From Psychrosphaera saromensis (GTDB lineage Bacteria; Pseudomonadota; Gammaproteobacteria; Enterobacterales; Alteromonadaceae): a DNA stretch of 64,000 nt. Below are positions 37,492-46,402 of the stretch, piece by piece. The stretch covers positions 1,762,824 to 1,826,823 of the forward strand of contig NZ_MSCH01000003.1 of the NCBI RefSeq assembly GCF_002954545.1. Reading direction: 5' to 3'. Positions within the stretch are counted from its first letter, which is position 1, and every line of letters begins with the position of its first letter. Made by a program: the position numbers and the translations under genes. A model generated the notes under the pieces. That model made no database searches and was not told where the DNA came from. It saw nothing but the letters and a program-made list of their open reading frames with translations.

Positions 37492-37710
37492 TTAACCTTT
37501 GGTGATCAATGGCTTTAGCATGCCCTCTAAGCCGTTTAATTTAATCTCATATAATAACGCTAATTGTTGCCCCAACTTGCCTTGTGGAAACCCTTTCTGA
37601 TGAAACCAAACTAAATATGGTTCAGGTAGTTCAATTAATTTACGACCTGCATATTTGCCAAACGGCATAGTTGTGTTAATCGCTTCTTTGATAACTTGAG
37701 GGTCAAACAT
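37492..37710 (-). CDS. DUF3820 family protein
   Basis: 72 residues. TTMPFGKYAGRKLIELPEPYLVWFHQKGFPQGKLGQQLALLYEIKLNG is the complete DUF3820 pattern (split here: FGKYAGRKL, YLVWFHQKGFP, LGQQLALLYEIK). Small cytoplasmic protein, sometimes annotated as a putative quorum-sensing-regulated factor; I know of no established function. Convergent with the Sel1 protease gene, with 18 bp between the stops. Confidence 0.88.
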   Translation of the reverse strand: MFDPQVIKEAINTTMPFGKYAGRKLIELPEPYLVWFHQKGFPQGKLGQQLALLYEIKLNGLEGMLKPLITKG

Positions 37711-38081
37711 TTAATAGCTTCGCTTTGATTTTTACAGTCCAAATTATAGCTATTAATTATATTAATATCTGGCATTTGGAGTGCTTCGCTTCTCAATACT
37801 AAAATTAGTATGTGGAATTGATGGGTTAATTAATGCTGTCGGTATGATTGATAAACTATCAACAAAAAGCAACGATTATTAACACAAAGGTGTTCTAATT
37901 TATCAGTTCTTTGTATGGGAGTGTTAATAGGTTGTGGCTAGAATGAATAGGTTATGAATAGAATGTTGAGCAAGGGGGTAAGGTGTGAATCTCAAAGTGT
38001 GCTGAGAATATTATTCTTTAGAAGTAGCCGGGAGCTATAATCAGCCCCCGCTTCATATTACTTATCAAAATAGTGTCCTTA
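37711..38081. other. 371-bp spacer without a recognisable gene
   Basis: AT-rich. Contains the palindrome ATACTAA-AA-TTAGTAT (37796-37811) and, on the minus strand after the TPR gene, an imperfect GGGGGCT / AGCTCCC hairpin near 38023-38050 without a T run. Nothing else supported. Confidence 0.5.
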
Positions 38082-38591
38082 TTATGCTTGTGTAACCTGC
38101 ACCGTTTTAAACTGAATGTTATCTGCTTGCTGGTGAATAAGCTTTAATAAGTTATCTTCAACAATTGAAGTGTTGTTAACTTGAGCGGCTTCCATTAAAT
38201 CTTGTAATGCACCATCAAAGTCTTGGATTTTTGTCTTGTAAATGGCTCTGTTGTTTAACGCAAAGGCGACAAACTTGGTAGCCGTGTTATCCAATTCAAC
38301 AAAGGTTTTAGATAAGGTTATGGCTTGATCACAGGCTTTATTAGCTAGTGCAAACTGACTTGAGTTAGCGTAAGCAACACACAAGTTCATTTGCATTGCG
38401 AGCTGTTCATTGGCTTCCATTGCCTTAGTGTCTGTAACAATACTGTCAATTCCTTTTTCATAATTACCTTTGCGGATATCGGATGCTCCATTAGTTCCTT
38501 GTACTACAGCCATTTTAAAAGTAGCTGGTGCTTCTGCAAATGCACTTGATGCAAATAAAGAAGCTAGTGTTAATGTAAGTAGTTTTTTCAT
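38082..38591 (-). CDS. Exported TPR-like hypothetical protein
   Basis: 169 residues. Signal peptide MKKLLTLTLASLFASSAFA with cleavage before EAP. The mature part is helical with TPR-like pairs (GNYEKGIDSIVTDTKAM, NLCVAYANSSQFALANKACD, NNRAIYKTKIQDFDGALQDL). Periplasmic; function unknown. AGGAGA upstream of the ATG. Independent of neighbours, which are over 200 bp away. Confidence 0.8.
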   Translation of the reverse strand: MKKLLTLTLASLFASSAFAEAPATFKMAVVQGTNGASDIRKGNYEKGIDSIVTDTKAMEANEQLAMQMNLCVAYANSSQFALANKACDQAITLSKTFVELDNTATKFVAFALNNRAIYKTKIQDFDGALQDLMEAAQVNNTSIVEDNLLKLIHQQADNIQFKTVQVTQA

Positions 38592-38801
38592 GACTTTCTC
38601 CTAGAGTTTGGGGTAACGAATGTTTTCGTTACGTTCAATGTAGAGAAAGGAGCCGAGACTGACAAAGGAGATAAATCAACGTAATAGTGAAATAAAATTC
38701 ACGTATGGTTTAAGCAAATATTTAGGCAAAAAAAAGAACTGGTTTTTATAGGGTTAAGTATAAAAAAGCAGTTCTGTTGTTATAACTTTTAGGAAAAAGT
38801 G

Positions 38802-39680
38802 TTACATACTAAATTCTGACAATAACCATTGTACAAAAATGTCTAAGTCTTCACGAGATGCATGCCAGTCGTGTTGAATTAAATAATACTTATCACGAGT
38901 TTTTAGCTGTTGATCAAATAATGGATATATCACGCCTTCATCAAACCAGTTTTGGCTTAAAGGTAATGGTATTAACGCAACCCCAATTCCCTGTTGAGCC
39001 GCTCTGGCTACGGAGAACATACTGTCCACTTGTACTATACGTTTAGGCGAAAACTCTTCAATGTCATTTTCTTCGGCCCATTGGTGCCAAGCCCAAGGAC
39101 GAGATTGATGAACAATTAAAGGTGCCTGATTTAATGCATCTTTACCAAAAGGCTTAAGTTTTTTAAACAAATCAGGGCTACATGCTGGCATGTAACTGAT
39201 AGGGAATAGCTCATACACGATTGCATCTGCAGGCTTAGTGCTAGCCAATACGATAGATAGGTTTGTTTCTTTTGAAGCTTGGGTTCTATTTTTTACCGTT
39301 TCTAATTGCAGGTTAATGTTTGGGTGTTTATCCGACCATTCATTAAGTCTAGGTACAAAGACTTCACTCGAGAAGAATTCAGGTAGCGTAATACTAATGG
39401 TAGAAAGCGAACCTGAGTTAGTAAATTCAGTAATGGTGGTTTCTAATTGCTCAATAATAGGGGCAACTTTTTTATAGAATAATTTACCATCTTCCGTTAA
39501 TTCTATCGCCCGAGTTTGTCGTAAGAATAATTGCTTATCTATTTGCTGCTCTAATAATCTGATCTGATGACTAATTGCAGAAGGGGTTAGGTATAGTTGT
39601 GCTGCTGCATGTTTGAAGCTTAAGCACTTCGCCGCAACACAAAAAGACCTTAAGCCTCGAATTGGCGTTTGAACAGCCAT
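38802..39680 (-). CDS. LysR-type transcriptional regulator, GcvA-like
   Basis: 292 residues. N-terminal winged HTH: LRSFCVAAKCLSFKHAAAQL, YLTPSAISHQIRLLEQQID, LFLRQTRAIELTEDG; periplasmic-binding-like effector domain follows (ITLPEFFSSEVFVPRLNEW). The LRxF-AA-LSF-AA-L-T-SAxSHQI pattern groups it with GcvA-type regulators. No metabolic gene is divergent from it; the only upstream genes are the three sRNA copies, transcribed in the same direction. Whether it controls them is untested. Confidence 0.92.
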   Translation of the reverse strand: MAVQTPIRGLRSFCVAAKCLSFKHAAAQLYLTPSAISHQIRLLEQQIDKQLFLRQTRAIELTEDGKLFYKKVAPIIEQLETTITEFTNSGSLSTISITLPEFFSSEVFVPRLNEWSDKHPNINLQLETVKNRTQASKETNLSIVLASTKPADAIVYELFPISYMPACSPDLFKKLKPFGKDALNQAPLIVHQSRPWAWHQWAEENDIEEFSPKRIVQVDSMFSVARAAQQGIGVALIPLPLSQNWFDEGVIYPLFDQQLKTRDKYYLIQHDWHASREDLDIFVQWLLSEFSM

Positions 39681-39789
39681 ATAACACCCATTGTTATAAA
39701 TATTAAAAGTATAGATTAATTAGCAATGCTTAAGCCAACTTTCAACTACCTGATATTAAAGGGATTATATATTTTAAGGATTTTTATTG

Positions 39790-39845
39790 CACCAATTTGG
39801 TGTGAAGTGTTCAAAAAATAAAACAAAGGCACCTAAATAGGGTGC
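39790..39845. promoter_or_regulatory. Two CACC/GGTG palindromes upstream of the LysR gene
   Basis: CACCAA-T-TTGGTG (39790-39802, perfect 6-1-6) and GCACC-N7-GGTGC (39829-39845). Positioned 110-165 bp before the LysR start, they could be autoregulatory sites; no other support. The rest of 39681-39999 shows no gene. Confidence 0.35.
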
Positions 39846-39999
39846 TCAAAAATACTGATTTATGGTGTTTTAGTTGTTGTTCAAACTTATAAGTTAATGA
39901 TCACTCTATTTGTACATATAAAAATATAAGACACCAATGAAGAAACGTAGGGACTAGCTTATATGAAAGGGATGCAGAGGTGATTAATGAATTTTAGAC

Positions 40000-40115
40000 A
40001 AAAAAAAGGGCATCCAAATTGGATGCCCAAAAGACTTTAAGTATTTAACATCCACAACAAGATATTAAATAAAATCAATCAACAGGGTTGATTCGAGCTT
40101 GAGGAGCAACGAACT
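40000..40115 (-). ncRNA. Small RNA, copy A of a tandem triplet
   Basis: Predicted ~116-nt transcript. 5' hairpin AGTTCG...CGAATC around a GCUCCUCAAGC loop, a small CAAC-CCU-GUUG hairpin, an 11-bp hairpin TATTTAATATC / GATGTTAAATA with loop UUGUUGUG, then terminator GGGCATCC-AATTT-GGATGCCC and eight Us. Start inferred 7 nt after the -10. The sequence is shared with copies B and C, and stem differences are compensatory, supporting RNA function. AU-rich segment and U tail suit Hfq binding. Family not recognised. Confidence 0.82.
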
Positions 40116-40121
40116 GGGATT

Positions 40122-40179
40122 AGAGTAAAGTATCTAAAAACCAGAGACAAACGATTGCAATTCACTCGATGAGTGAATT
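40122..40179 (-). promoter_or_regulatory. Promoter and palindromic operator of sRNA copy A
   Basis: -10 TACTCT (40122-40127), 17-nt spacer, -35 TTGTCT (40145-40150). Perfect 9-3-9 palindrome AATTCACTC-GAT-GAGTGAATT (40159-40179) centred at -54 from the inferred start. Confidence 0.65.
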
Positions 40180-40364
40180 TTTCTCACTCATAAATGTAGC
40201 AGTAAAACGATAATCAACAAGTCATTAATAAAAATCAGATGTTAGTAAAAACAAATAAATCGCAATTTAATATTTTAAATATGTATTTTGGAATACAAGT
40301 CTAGTTAAAATTTATTGCTAAAAAATCAGATGAAAAGTGGTAAGTGAAGTGGTCAATAATAAGT

Positions 40365-40479
40365 AAAAAAAAGGGCATCCAAATTGGATGCCCAAAAATA
40401 CTACTATATATAATATCCACAACAAGATATTAAATAAAATCAATCAACAGGGTAGTTCGAGCTTGAGGAGCAACGAACT
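40365..40479 (-). ncRNA. Small RNA, copy B of a tandem triplet
   Basis: Predicted ~115-nt transcript with the same layout. 5' hairpin is fully paired AGTTCG / CGAACT around the invariant CUCCUC loop; third hairpin TATTTAATATC / GATATTATATA keeps loop UUGUUGUG with one mismatch; identical terminator GGGCATCC / GGATGCCC with eight Us. Most diverged of the three between the third hairpin and the terminator (UAUAUAGUAGUA instead of the A/C sequence), which marks that linker as unconstrained. Confidence 0.82.
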
Positions 40480-40485
40480 GGGATT

Positions 40486-40543
40486 AGAATAAAGTACTTA
40501 TATATCAGTAGCAAACGATAGGAATTCACTCAATAAGTTAATT
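40486..40543 (-). promoter_or_regulatory. Promoter and operator of sRNA copy B
   Basis: -10 TATTCT (40486-40491), 17-nt spacer, -35 TTGCTA (40509-40514). Imperfect palindrome AATTCACTC-N5-GTTAATT (40523-40543) centred at -54; a further ATTCACTCA half-site follows at ~40546-40554. Confidence 0.6.
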
Positions 40544-40667
40544 TTATTCACTCATTGATTATGATCTTTTTTTAGAGTGTTAACTATACATACCAATAAT
40601 AATATTAGCTGATTATGTTATTTAATAGGTGGAAGTAATACCTAGGGCGAATGTTAAATTTTAGGCG

Positions 40668-40783
40668 AAAAAAAAGGGCATCCAAATTGGATGCCCAAAA
40701 GACTTTAAGTATTTAACGTCCACAACAAGACACTAAATAAAATCAATCAACAGGGTTAATTCGAGCTTGAGGAGCAACGAATT
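40668..40783 (-). ncRNA. Small RNA, copy C of a tandem triplet
   Basis: Predicted ~116-nt transcript. 5' hairpin AATTCG / CGAATT (G:C of copy B replaced by A:U), same CUCCUC loop; third hairpin TATTTAGTGTC / GACGTTAAATA, where an A:U pair of copy A has become G:C and pairing is kept by G:U elsewhere; loop UUGUUGUG unchanged; identical terminator and U8. Lies 125 bp beyond the dapD terminator, on the same strand as dapD. Confidence 0.82.
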
Positions 40784-40789
40784 GAGATT

Positions 40790-40847
40790 AGAGTAAAGTA
40801 TCTAATCCTAAGTAACAAATGATAGGAATTCACTCAATAGGTGAATT
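40790..40847 (-). promoter_or_regulatory. Promoter and operator of sRNA copy C
   Basis: -10 TACTCT (40790-40795), 17-nt spacer, -35 TTGTTA (40813-40818). Palindrome AATTCAC-N7-GTGAATT (40827-40847), perfect in its 7-nt arms, centred at -54. Confidence 0.63.
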
Positions 40848-40907
40848 AAATTAACCTATAAGGGGTGCATAATAATGGGGCATGAGTAACGAGTGTAAAA
40901 TTAACAC

Positions 40908-40937
40908 AAAAAAAAAGGCGCATTAATTAAATGCACC
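40908..40937 (-). terminator. Terminator of dapD
   Basis: On the minus strand GGTGCAT-N7-ATGCGCC (one mismatch) followed by nine Ts. Confidence 0.8.
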
Positions 40938-40950
40938 TCTATTCTTTTGA

Positions 40951-40985
40951 GCTACGAGCTACGAGCTACGAGCTACGAGCTACGA
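40951..40985. repeat. Five perfect tandem copies of GCTACGA after the dapD stop codon
   Basis: Heptamer GCTACGA repeated five times from 40951 to 40985, ending one base before the dapD stop codon (complement of 40987-40989) and lying between that stop and the terminator. A preceding GA continues the phase. Confidence 0.95.
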
Positions 40986-40986
40986 G

Positions 40987-41832
40987 TTATTCGTCAATGC
41001 TACGTAATAACGCGTTAACGCCAACTTTTGCACGAGTTTGTGCATCAACTTTTTTAACGATAATTGCAGCATAAAGAGAATGCGTACCATCTTTTGACGG
41101 TAATGAACCAGGAACAACAACCGCGCCTGCAGGTATACGACCATAGGTTATCTCACCAGTTTCACGGTCAAAAATACGTGTAGATTGGCTGATGTAAACA
41201 CCCATAGAAAGCACAGCACCTTCTTCAACAATCACGCCTTCAACGACTTCAGAGCGAGCACCAATGAAACAGTTGTCTTCGATAATCGTTGGATTAGCTT
41301 GTAAAGGCTCTAAAACGCCACCTATACCAACACCGCCAGATAAATGTACATTCTTACCTATTTGCGCACACGAGCCTACAGTCGCCCATGTATCAACCAT
41401 AGTGCCGTCGTCTACATAAGCACCAATGTTTGTGTAAGAAGGCATTAAAACAACATTCTTACCGATATAAGACCCTTTACGTGCAGCTGCAGGAGGAACA
41501 ACACGCATGCCGCCTTGTTTGAAATCAGCTTCAGTATAAGACGCGAATTTATTGTCTACTTTGTCATAGAACTTAGTTTCGCCGCCGTCCATAACTTCAT
41601 TGTCACGAATACGGAATGATAATAAAACGGCTTTTTTCAACCATTGGTGAACAACCCATTCGCCAGCAATTTTTTCAGCAACACGTGCTTTACCGCTATC
41701 AAGTAATTCTAATGCCTGTTCCACAGAAGATTTTACTTCAGCAGTCACTGTCGCTGGTGTAATCGCATCGCGGTTTTCAAATGCTTGTTCAATAGTCTCT
41801 TGTAGAGACGTTAGGTTTTGTAACTCAGTCAT
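40987..41832 (-). CDS. dapD: Tetrahydrodipicolinate N-succinyltransferase
   Basis: Lysine/diaminopimelate pathway enzyme that succinylates tetrahydrodipicolinate. 281 residues. Left-handed beta-helix hexapeptide repeats in the middle ([60 protein letters not shown]) and the DapD signature [11 protein letters not shown]. Order dapD-glnD-map matches E. coli; 26 bp separate it from glnD, so the three likely share a transcript. Confidence 0.98.
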   Translation of the reverse strand: MTELQNLTSLQETIEQAFENRDAITPATVTAEVKSSVEQALELLDSGKARVAEKIAGEWVVHQWLKKAVLLSFRIRDNEVMDGGETKFYDKVDNKFASYTEADFKQGGMRVVPPAAARKGSYIGKNVVLMPSYTNIGAYVDDGTMVDTWATVGSCAQIGKNVHLSGGVGIGGVLEPLQANPTIIEDNCFIGARSEVVEGVIVEEGAVLSMGVYISQSTRIFDRETGEITYGRIPAGAVVVPGSLPSKDGTHSLYAAIIVKKVDAQTRAKVGVNALLRSIDE

Positions 41833-41858
41833 GACTTTCCTAAATTTATTTAATTGTT

Positions 41859-44477
41859 TTAATCTAATTCTAATTCTAGTTTTAATGCTTCAACTAATGA
41901 GGCTTTTTGCTCATCATTTAGTTTGGTTCTTTCTATTGTCGATACTCTGAAAATATCTTCGGCTTTTTCACCTATGGTCGATATCTTGGCAGAATACAAC
42001 ATGATATTGTTTTGTTTAAATACTTTTGAGATCTTAGCTAAAACTCCTGGTGTATCCAACGCGGTTAATTCCATCATGTTACTGTATTTATTTGAATCTT
42101 CTTTAAAGTTAACCGTAACAGGAATTTTAAACTGCTTAATTTGCCTAGGAATACGTTTTGAGAATGTTGAGCTGCATTTGCCAGTTAAGATCACGTTTTC
42201 AACTAGTACTCTTATGTCTTCTCTGCGTTCTGCGGTTGAAATCAAAGAGCCATCTTGTTCCAAAATGATAAACGTATCAATAACGTAACCATCTTTGGTA
42301 TTCAGTATATGGGCATCAACTACGTTAGCATTTTTAGTATCAAAGGTTGTTACTATATCGGCAAATAACCCCGGTTGGTCTTTTGCATAGACAAAGACTT
42401 GTGTACCACCACGTACGGCGGTTTCACTAATTAATACCAAAGGTCGTTTAGAGCGATTAGAGTGAGCTAATAACTTCTCAGTGTGCCATTCAATATGTTT
42501 TGGAGCATGGCGTGCAAAGTACAAGGTTCTTATTTGCTTCCATATTTTTTGAACGTGGTCAGCGTAATGACCGTTCTTTTCTAATAATACCAAAGCCTGT
42601 TCTTTATTGGCTTTTGCTGTTTCTCGCATGTCTTTAGCATTTTCTAAGCCTTGACGTAATGCGCGTTGCGTTACAAGGTAAAGATCAGCTAACAAGGTGC
42701 TTTTCCAGTCATTCCAAAGGTTTGTATTGGTTGCTCTAACATCAGCTACTGTTAAGCAATACAATAAGTCGAGGCGGTTTTCATCTTTTACAATTTTTGC
42801 AAATTTAGCAATAACATCGGGATTGTATATATCACTTTTTTGAGCGGTTACAGACATTAATAAATGATTATCAACTAGCCAACTGATGATCTTAGTGTCA
42901 GATTTAGGAAGCTTGTGTAATTCACCAAAACTGGTTGCGTCTATCGCGCCTAATTTAGAGTGATCACCACCGCGTCCTTTACCAATATCGTGGAATATCC
43001 CTGCCATATAAAGTAATTCTGGTTTGTCTAAACGTTTCATAATACCGCTACAAAGCGGAAACTCAGATTTGTATTCTGGAATTGTGAATCTATGCAGATT
43101 TTGGATCAATCTATGAGTATGTTCATCCACGGTATACGCGTGGAATAAATCAAACTGCATTTGCCCAACGATATGTCGCCAATTAGGCATGTAATAAGCC
43201 AAAACACTGTGACGTAGCATGAGTGTAAATGCTTTTCCCATTGAATTAGGGTGGCGGAAAAATTCAAGCAAGGCTTCTCGGCAATACGCCAAATCTTGCA
43301 AGTCACCCATTAAACGACGACGCACTTGGCGCAATAACCTGATGGTGGAAGAATGTAACTTTTCAATTTCGTCGTGTTCAGCAATATGTGTGAACATCTT
43401 AATCATATTCGCGCGGTTAAAAAATACATCGTCGTGTTTAGCTAACAAAGAACGTCCATGAATTGCAAAGTCATTATCAATGTCCGTCACTTCTCGTGTA
43501 ATACCGAGTATGGCGGAGTTAAAAACTTGTAATAACATAGTATTTAGCTCAACAACACGTCTAGCAACACGGAAAAAACGTTTCATCATACGTTCTACCG
43601 CGGCTTTACCATCATCACCAAATCCCATCATTTCAGCGACTTCTGGCTGATAGTCAAATAACAAACGGTTTTCACTACGTTTTGCAACTACATGCAGGGC
43701 AAATCGCATTTGCCATAAATAATCTTGGCACTCTTCCATTTCTTGATATTCATCTTGCTGCAAATAGCCATGTTTCACTAACTCGGCCACACTTTGGGTA
43801 TCAAAATGTTTTTTTGCAACCCAAGAAATAGTTTGTAAGTCACGTAAACAACCTGGGTTAGCTTTTAAATTTGGCTCCAAATTGTAAGAGGTGGAATGGT
43901 ATCTATTGTGCCTTTGTACTTGCTCTTCACGTTTAGCTAAATAAAATTCTTTGGAGGTTATAAACTTTGAATTGGTTAGCTCATCACATAAAACTTTAAA
44001 AATGTCGTTGTTGCCAGCAAGAGGGCGTCGTTCCATTAAGTTTGTCGCAATAGTAATATCATCCTTTGCGATACTTAGTGTTTCTTTTATGGTGCGAACA
44101 GAGTGGCCAACATCAAATTTTAAATCCCACAACGTGGTAATGAATAAGCTAATTTTTTCAGTCGAACTGGATGAAATTGATTTTTTTGAAAGTAACAATA
44201 AATCAACGTCCGACTGAGGATGTAATTCCTTTCGTCCGTAACCACCAACCGCAACCAAACTTAGATTGTTATCTTCATCTAAGCCTGTATAAGTCCAAAC
44301 ATTTCGTAAGATAAAATCAACAAACTCAGCACGAGCTTTAACCAAATAACGGACAGGGATGGAATTGAAGTTTTGTTCACTCCAATCTGAAAACTGCTTG
44401 ATACGTTCTTTGTATTCCACCAAATTAAATGGTTTTGGTAGTGGTGTTAACATAGGTGCTGGTATTTCAAATATCAT
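41859..44477 (-). CDS. glnD: PII uridylyltransferase / uridylyl-removing enzyme
   Basis: Sensor of glutamine that modifies PII proteins. About 872 residues from ATG 44477 ([10 protein letters not shown]), which has AAGAG upstream; TTG 44498 would add seven residues. Domains: nucleotidyltransferase [19 protein letters not shown] (~78-96), the helical linker, an HD phosphohydrolase [16 protein letters not shown] (~500) and two C-terminal ACT domains ([20 protein letters not shown] and [17 protein letters not shown]). All catalytic motifs look intact. Confidence 0.97.
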   Translation of the reverse strand: MIFEIPAPMLTPLPKPFNLVEYKERIKQFSDWSEQNFNSIPVRYLVKARAEFVDFILRNVWTYTGLDEDNNLSLVAVGGYGRKELHPQSDVDLLLLSKKSISSSSTEKISLFITTLWDLKFDVGHSVRTIKETLSIAKDDITIATNLMERRPLAGNNDIFKVLCDELTNSKFITSKEFYLAKREEQVQRHNRYHSTSYNLEPNLKANPGCLRDLQTISWVAKKHFDTQSVAELVKHGYLQQDEYQEMEECQDYLWQMRFALHVVAKRSENRLLFDYQPEVAEMMGFGDDGKAAVERMMKRFFRVARRVVELNTMLLQVFNSAILGITREVTDIDNDFAIHGRSLLAKHDDVFFNRANMIKMFTHIAEHDEIEKLHSSTIRLLRQVRRRLMGDLQDLAYCREALLEFFRHPNSMGKAFTLMLRHSVLAYYMPNWRHIVGQMQFDLFHAYTVDEHTHRLIQNLHRFTIPEYKSEFPLCSGIMKRLDKPELLYMAGIFHDIGKGRGGDHSKLGAIDATSFGELHKLPKSDTKIISWLVDNHLLMSVTAQKSDIYNPDVIAKFAKIVKDENRLDLLYCLTVADVRATNTNLWNDWKSTLLADLYLVTQRALRQGLENAKDMRETAKANKEQALVLLEKNGHYADHVQKIWKQIRTLYFARHAPKHIEWHTEKLLAHSNRSKRPLVLISETAVRGGTQVFVYAKDQPGLFADIVTTFDTKNANVVDAHILNTKDGYVIDTFIILEQDGSLISTAERREDIRVLVENVILTGKCSSTFSKRIPRQIKQFKIPVTVNFKEDSNKYSNMMELTALDTPGVLAKISKVFKQNNIMLYSAKISTIGEKAEDIFRVSTIERTKLNDEQKASLVEALKLELELD

Positions 44478-44561
44478 CTTTTTCTCTTTGTTAAACAATA
44501 GATAGTTTCGATTGATGTTTTACTTTTTTGACACTGTGGTTAGTGGTTTATAGACTCACTT

Positions 44562-45353
44562 CTAATGTGATATCACTCTTGGGAAGTCTTCATCATTACG
44601 TAAAGTAAGTACTTCTACCCCGTTTTCAGTAACTAACAGAGTATGCTCCCACTGAGCCGATAATTTTCTGTCTTTAGTCACGGCAGTCCATTGATCTTTT
44701 AATACTTTTAAACGGTAAGTTCCCGCATTGATCATAGGCTCGATAGTAAAACACATACCGGCTTTTAATTCTTCACCAGTCCCCGCTTTTCCGTAATGAA
44801 CAATTTGCGGTTCTTCATGGAAACCTTCGCCAATACCATGGCCACAAAAGTCACGAACAACAGAGTAAGATGCGGCTTCTGCATGTTTTTGTATTACTTC
44901 ACCAATGTCACCTAAACGACAACCTGGTTTTACAATTTCAATGGCTTTATAAAGACACTCTTGTGTCACTTTAGCTAAACGTTTAGCTTGGATATTTGGT
45001 TCTCCAACAAAAAACATTTTTGACGTATCGCCATGAACACCATCTTTGATAACGGTAACATCAATATTCACTGAGTCGCCATTTTTTAACGGTTTATCAT
45101 CTGGAATGCCATGACAAATCACATGGTTAACTGATGTACAAACTGACTTTGGAAATGGCGGGTAGCCATAATTTAATGGTGCGGGAATGCAACCTTGAAC
45201 ATCAACAATATAATTATGACAAAGGGTATTTAATTCATCGGTAGTTACACCGACTTTCACATGCTCACCAATCATCTCTAATACTTGTGCGGCCAACTTT
45301 CCGGCAATGCGCATTTTTTCAATGAGTTCTGGTGTCTTAATAATTGCTGACAT
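44562..45353 (-). CDS. map: Methionine aminopeptidase, type I
   Basis: Removes initiator methionine. 263 residues. Metal ligands are visible: D98 and D109 (NIDVTVIKDGVHGDTSKMF), a histidine in CGHGIGEGFHEEP, glutamate in CFTIEPMIN and glutamate in QWEHTLLVTENG. Divergent from rpsB, the usual arrangement in gammaproteobacteria, with the rpsB promoter and leader in the 327-bp gap. Confidence 0.98.
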   Translation of the reverse strand: MSAIIKTPELIEKMRIAGKLAAQVLEMIGEHVKVGVTTDELNTLCHNYIVDVQGCIPAPLNYGYPPFPKSVCTSVNHVICHGIPDDKPLKNGDSVNIDVTVIKDGVHGDTSKMFFVGEPNIQAKRLAKVTQECLYKAIEIVKPGCRLGDIGEVIQKHAEAASYSVVRDFCGHGIGEGFHEEPQIVHYGKAGTGEELKAGMCFTIEPMINAGTYRLKVLKDQWTAVTKDRKLSAQWEHTLLVTENGVEVLTLRNDEDFPRVISH

Positions 45354-45433
45354 AAATATTCTCTCGGTTACGACACAACTTTAAAGGAAAAAGCCTAAAA
45401 TGTTAAAAAATGAACGATTTTATTGGCAATTAG

Positions 45434-45463
45434 TTGTGTTTGCTAAGCCTCTTATGGTATAAA
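45434..45463 (+). promoter_or_regulatory. rpsB-tsf promoter
   Basis: -35 TTGTGT (45434-45439), 18-nt spacer, -10 TATAAA (45458-45463), then GCGCGCC, a GC-rich discriminator typical of stringently controlled ribosomal promoters. Confidence 0.65.
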
Positions 45464-45591
45464 GCGCGCCTTATTTTTACAAAGGTTTTTTAAGTATTTA
45501 CTTAAATCATTTTTAAAAAAGTAAGTAAGCTAAGTTATTAGCGTAATAAATAGCACATTAATTTAAATTAAATAACACACATATATCGACA

Positions 45592-45680
45592 CATTCCCCG
45601 GGGTGCTGAAGCGTTGCAAAACGCCAAAGTCGGATAGGAATGGGATATATGGAGGCCTAACCCCATTAGAGGAAATTAAA
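45592..45680 (+). promoter_or_regulatory. S2 (rpsB) autoregulatory mRNA leader
   Basis: The leader holds CATTCC (45592-45597) pairing with GGAATG (45637-45642), enclosing GCGTT-GCAA-AACGC (45611-45624) with a GNRA loop, then ATGG...CCAT just before the ribosome site. This conserved GGGGTGCTGAAGCG element matches the gammaproteobacterial rpsB leader through which S2 represses rpsB-tsf. Confidence 0.75.
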
Positions 45681-46400
45681 ATGGCAAACGTATCAATGCG
45701 TGACATGCTACAAGCTGGCGTACACTTCGGTCACCAAACTCGTTATTGGAACCCTAAAATGAAACCTTTCATTTTCGGACCACGTAACAAAGTTCATATC
45801 ATTAACTTAGAGAAAACAGTTCCAATGTTCAACGAAGCGTTGGATTTTATTAAGACTGTTGCAGCTCGTAAAGGTAAGATCTTGTTTGTTGGCACTAAGC
45901 GTGCGGCAAGCGAAGCTATCAAGGAAGCAGCTATCTCTTGTGATCAATACTACGTTAACCATCGCTGGTTAGGTGGTATGTTGACTAACTGGAAAACAGT
46001 TCGTCAATCGATCAAACGTCTTAAAGACTTAGAATCACAGTCTGACGACGGCACGTTTGAAAAGCTTACTAAAAAAGAAGCTTTAATGCGTACTCGTGAA
46101 ATGATTAAGCTTGAAAAAAGCTTAGGTGGTATCAAAAACATGGGCGGGTTACCTGACGCGATCTTCTTGATCGATGCAGATAACGAGCACATCACTATTG
46201 CTGAAGCAAATAACTTGGGTATCCCAGTTATTGCTGTTGTTGATACTAACTCTAACCCAGACAATATTGATTATGTTGTTCCAGGTAACGACGATGCGAT
46301 TCGTGCAATTCAACTTTATACTTCATCAGTTGCTAATACGATTAAAGAAGGTCGTAATAACAATCTTGAAGTTCAAGCTGAAGATTTTGTAGAAGCATAA
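45681..46400 (+). CDS. rpsB: 30S ribosomal protein S2
   Basis: 239 residues from ATG 45681 ([19 protein letters not shown]), with AGAGGA upstream; the reading frame extends leftward through the structured leader but that part is not coding. Family motifs: [68 protein letters not shown]. Followed by tsf through attenuator-like hairpins. Confidence 0.99.
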   Translation: MANVSMRDMLQAGVHFGHQTRYWNPKMKPFIFGPRNKVHIINLEKTVPMFNEALDFIKTVAARKGKILFVGTKRAASEAIKEAAISCDQYYVNHRWLGGMLTNWKTVRQSIKRLKDLESQSDDGTFEKLTKKEALMRTREMIKLEKSLGGIKNMGGLPDAIFLIDADNEHITIAEANNLGIPVIAVVDTNSNPDNIDYVVPGNDDAIRAIQLYTSSVANTIKEGRNNNLEVQAEDFVEA

Positions 46401-46402
46401 TA

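Noticed and set aside
40000-40115. Cis-acting leader or riboswitch of the LysR gene
   Set aside because: Three copies, each with its own promoter and full terminator, and over 300 bp from the LysR start; a cis element would not be triplicated this way.
40000-40783. Qrr, CsrB/RsmY or Spot 42 homologue
   Set aside because: No Qrr core sequence, no sigma-54 promoter, only isolated GGA triplets instead of many hairpin-loop GGA motifs, and no Spot 42 similarity that I can see.
40000-40850. CRISPR-like array
   Set aside because: Only three ~115-bp units at irregular spacing (365 and 303 bp), each with promoter and terminator; no short direct repeats with unique spacers and no cas genes.
45603-45680. 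26-codon N-terminal extension of S2
   Set aside because: Lies in the conserved structured rpsB leader; the ribosome site and family N terminus both point to ATG 45681.
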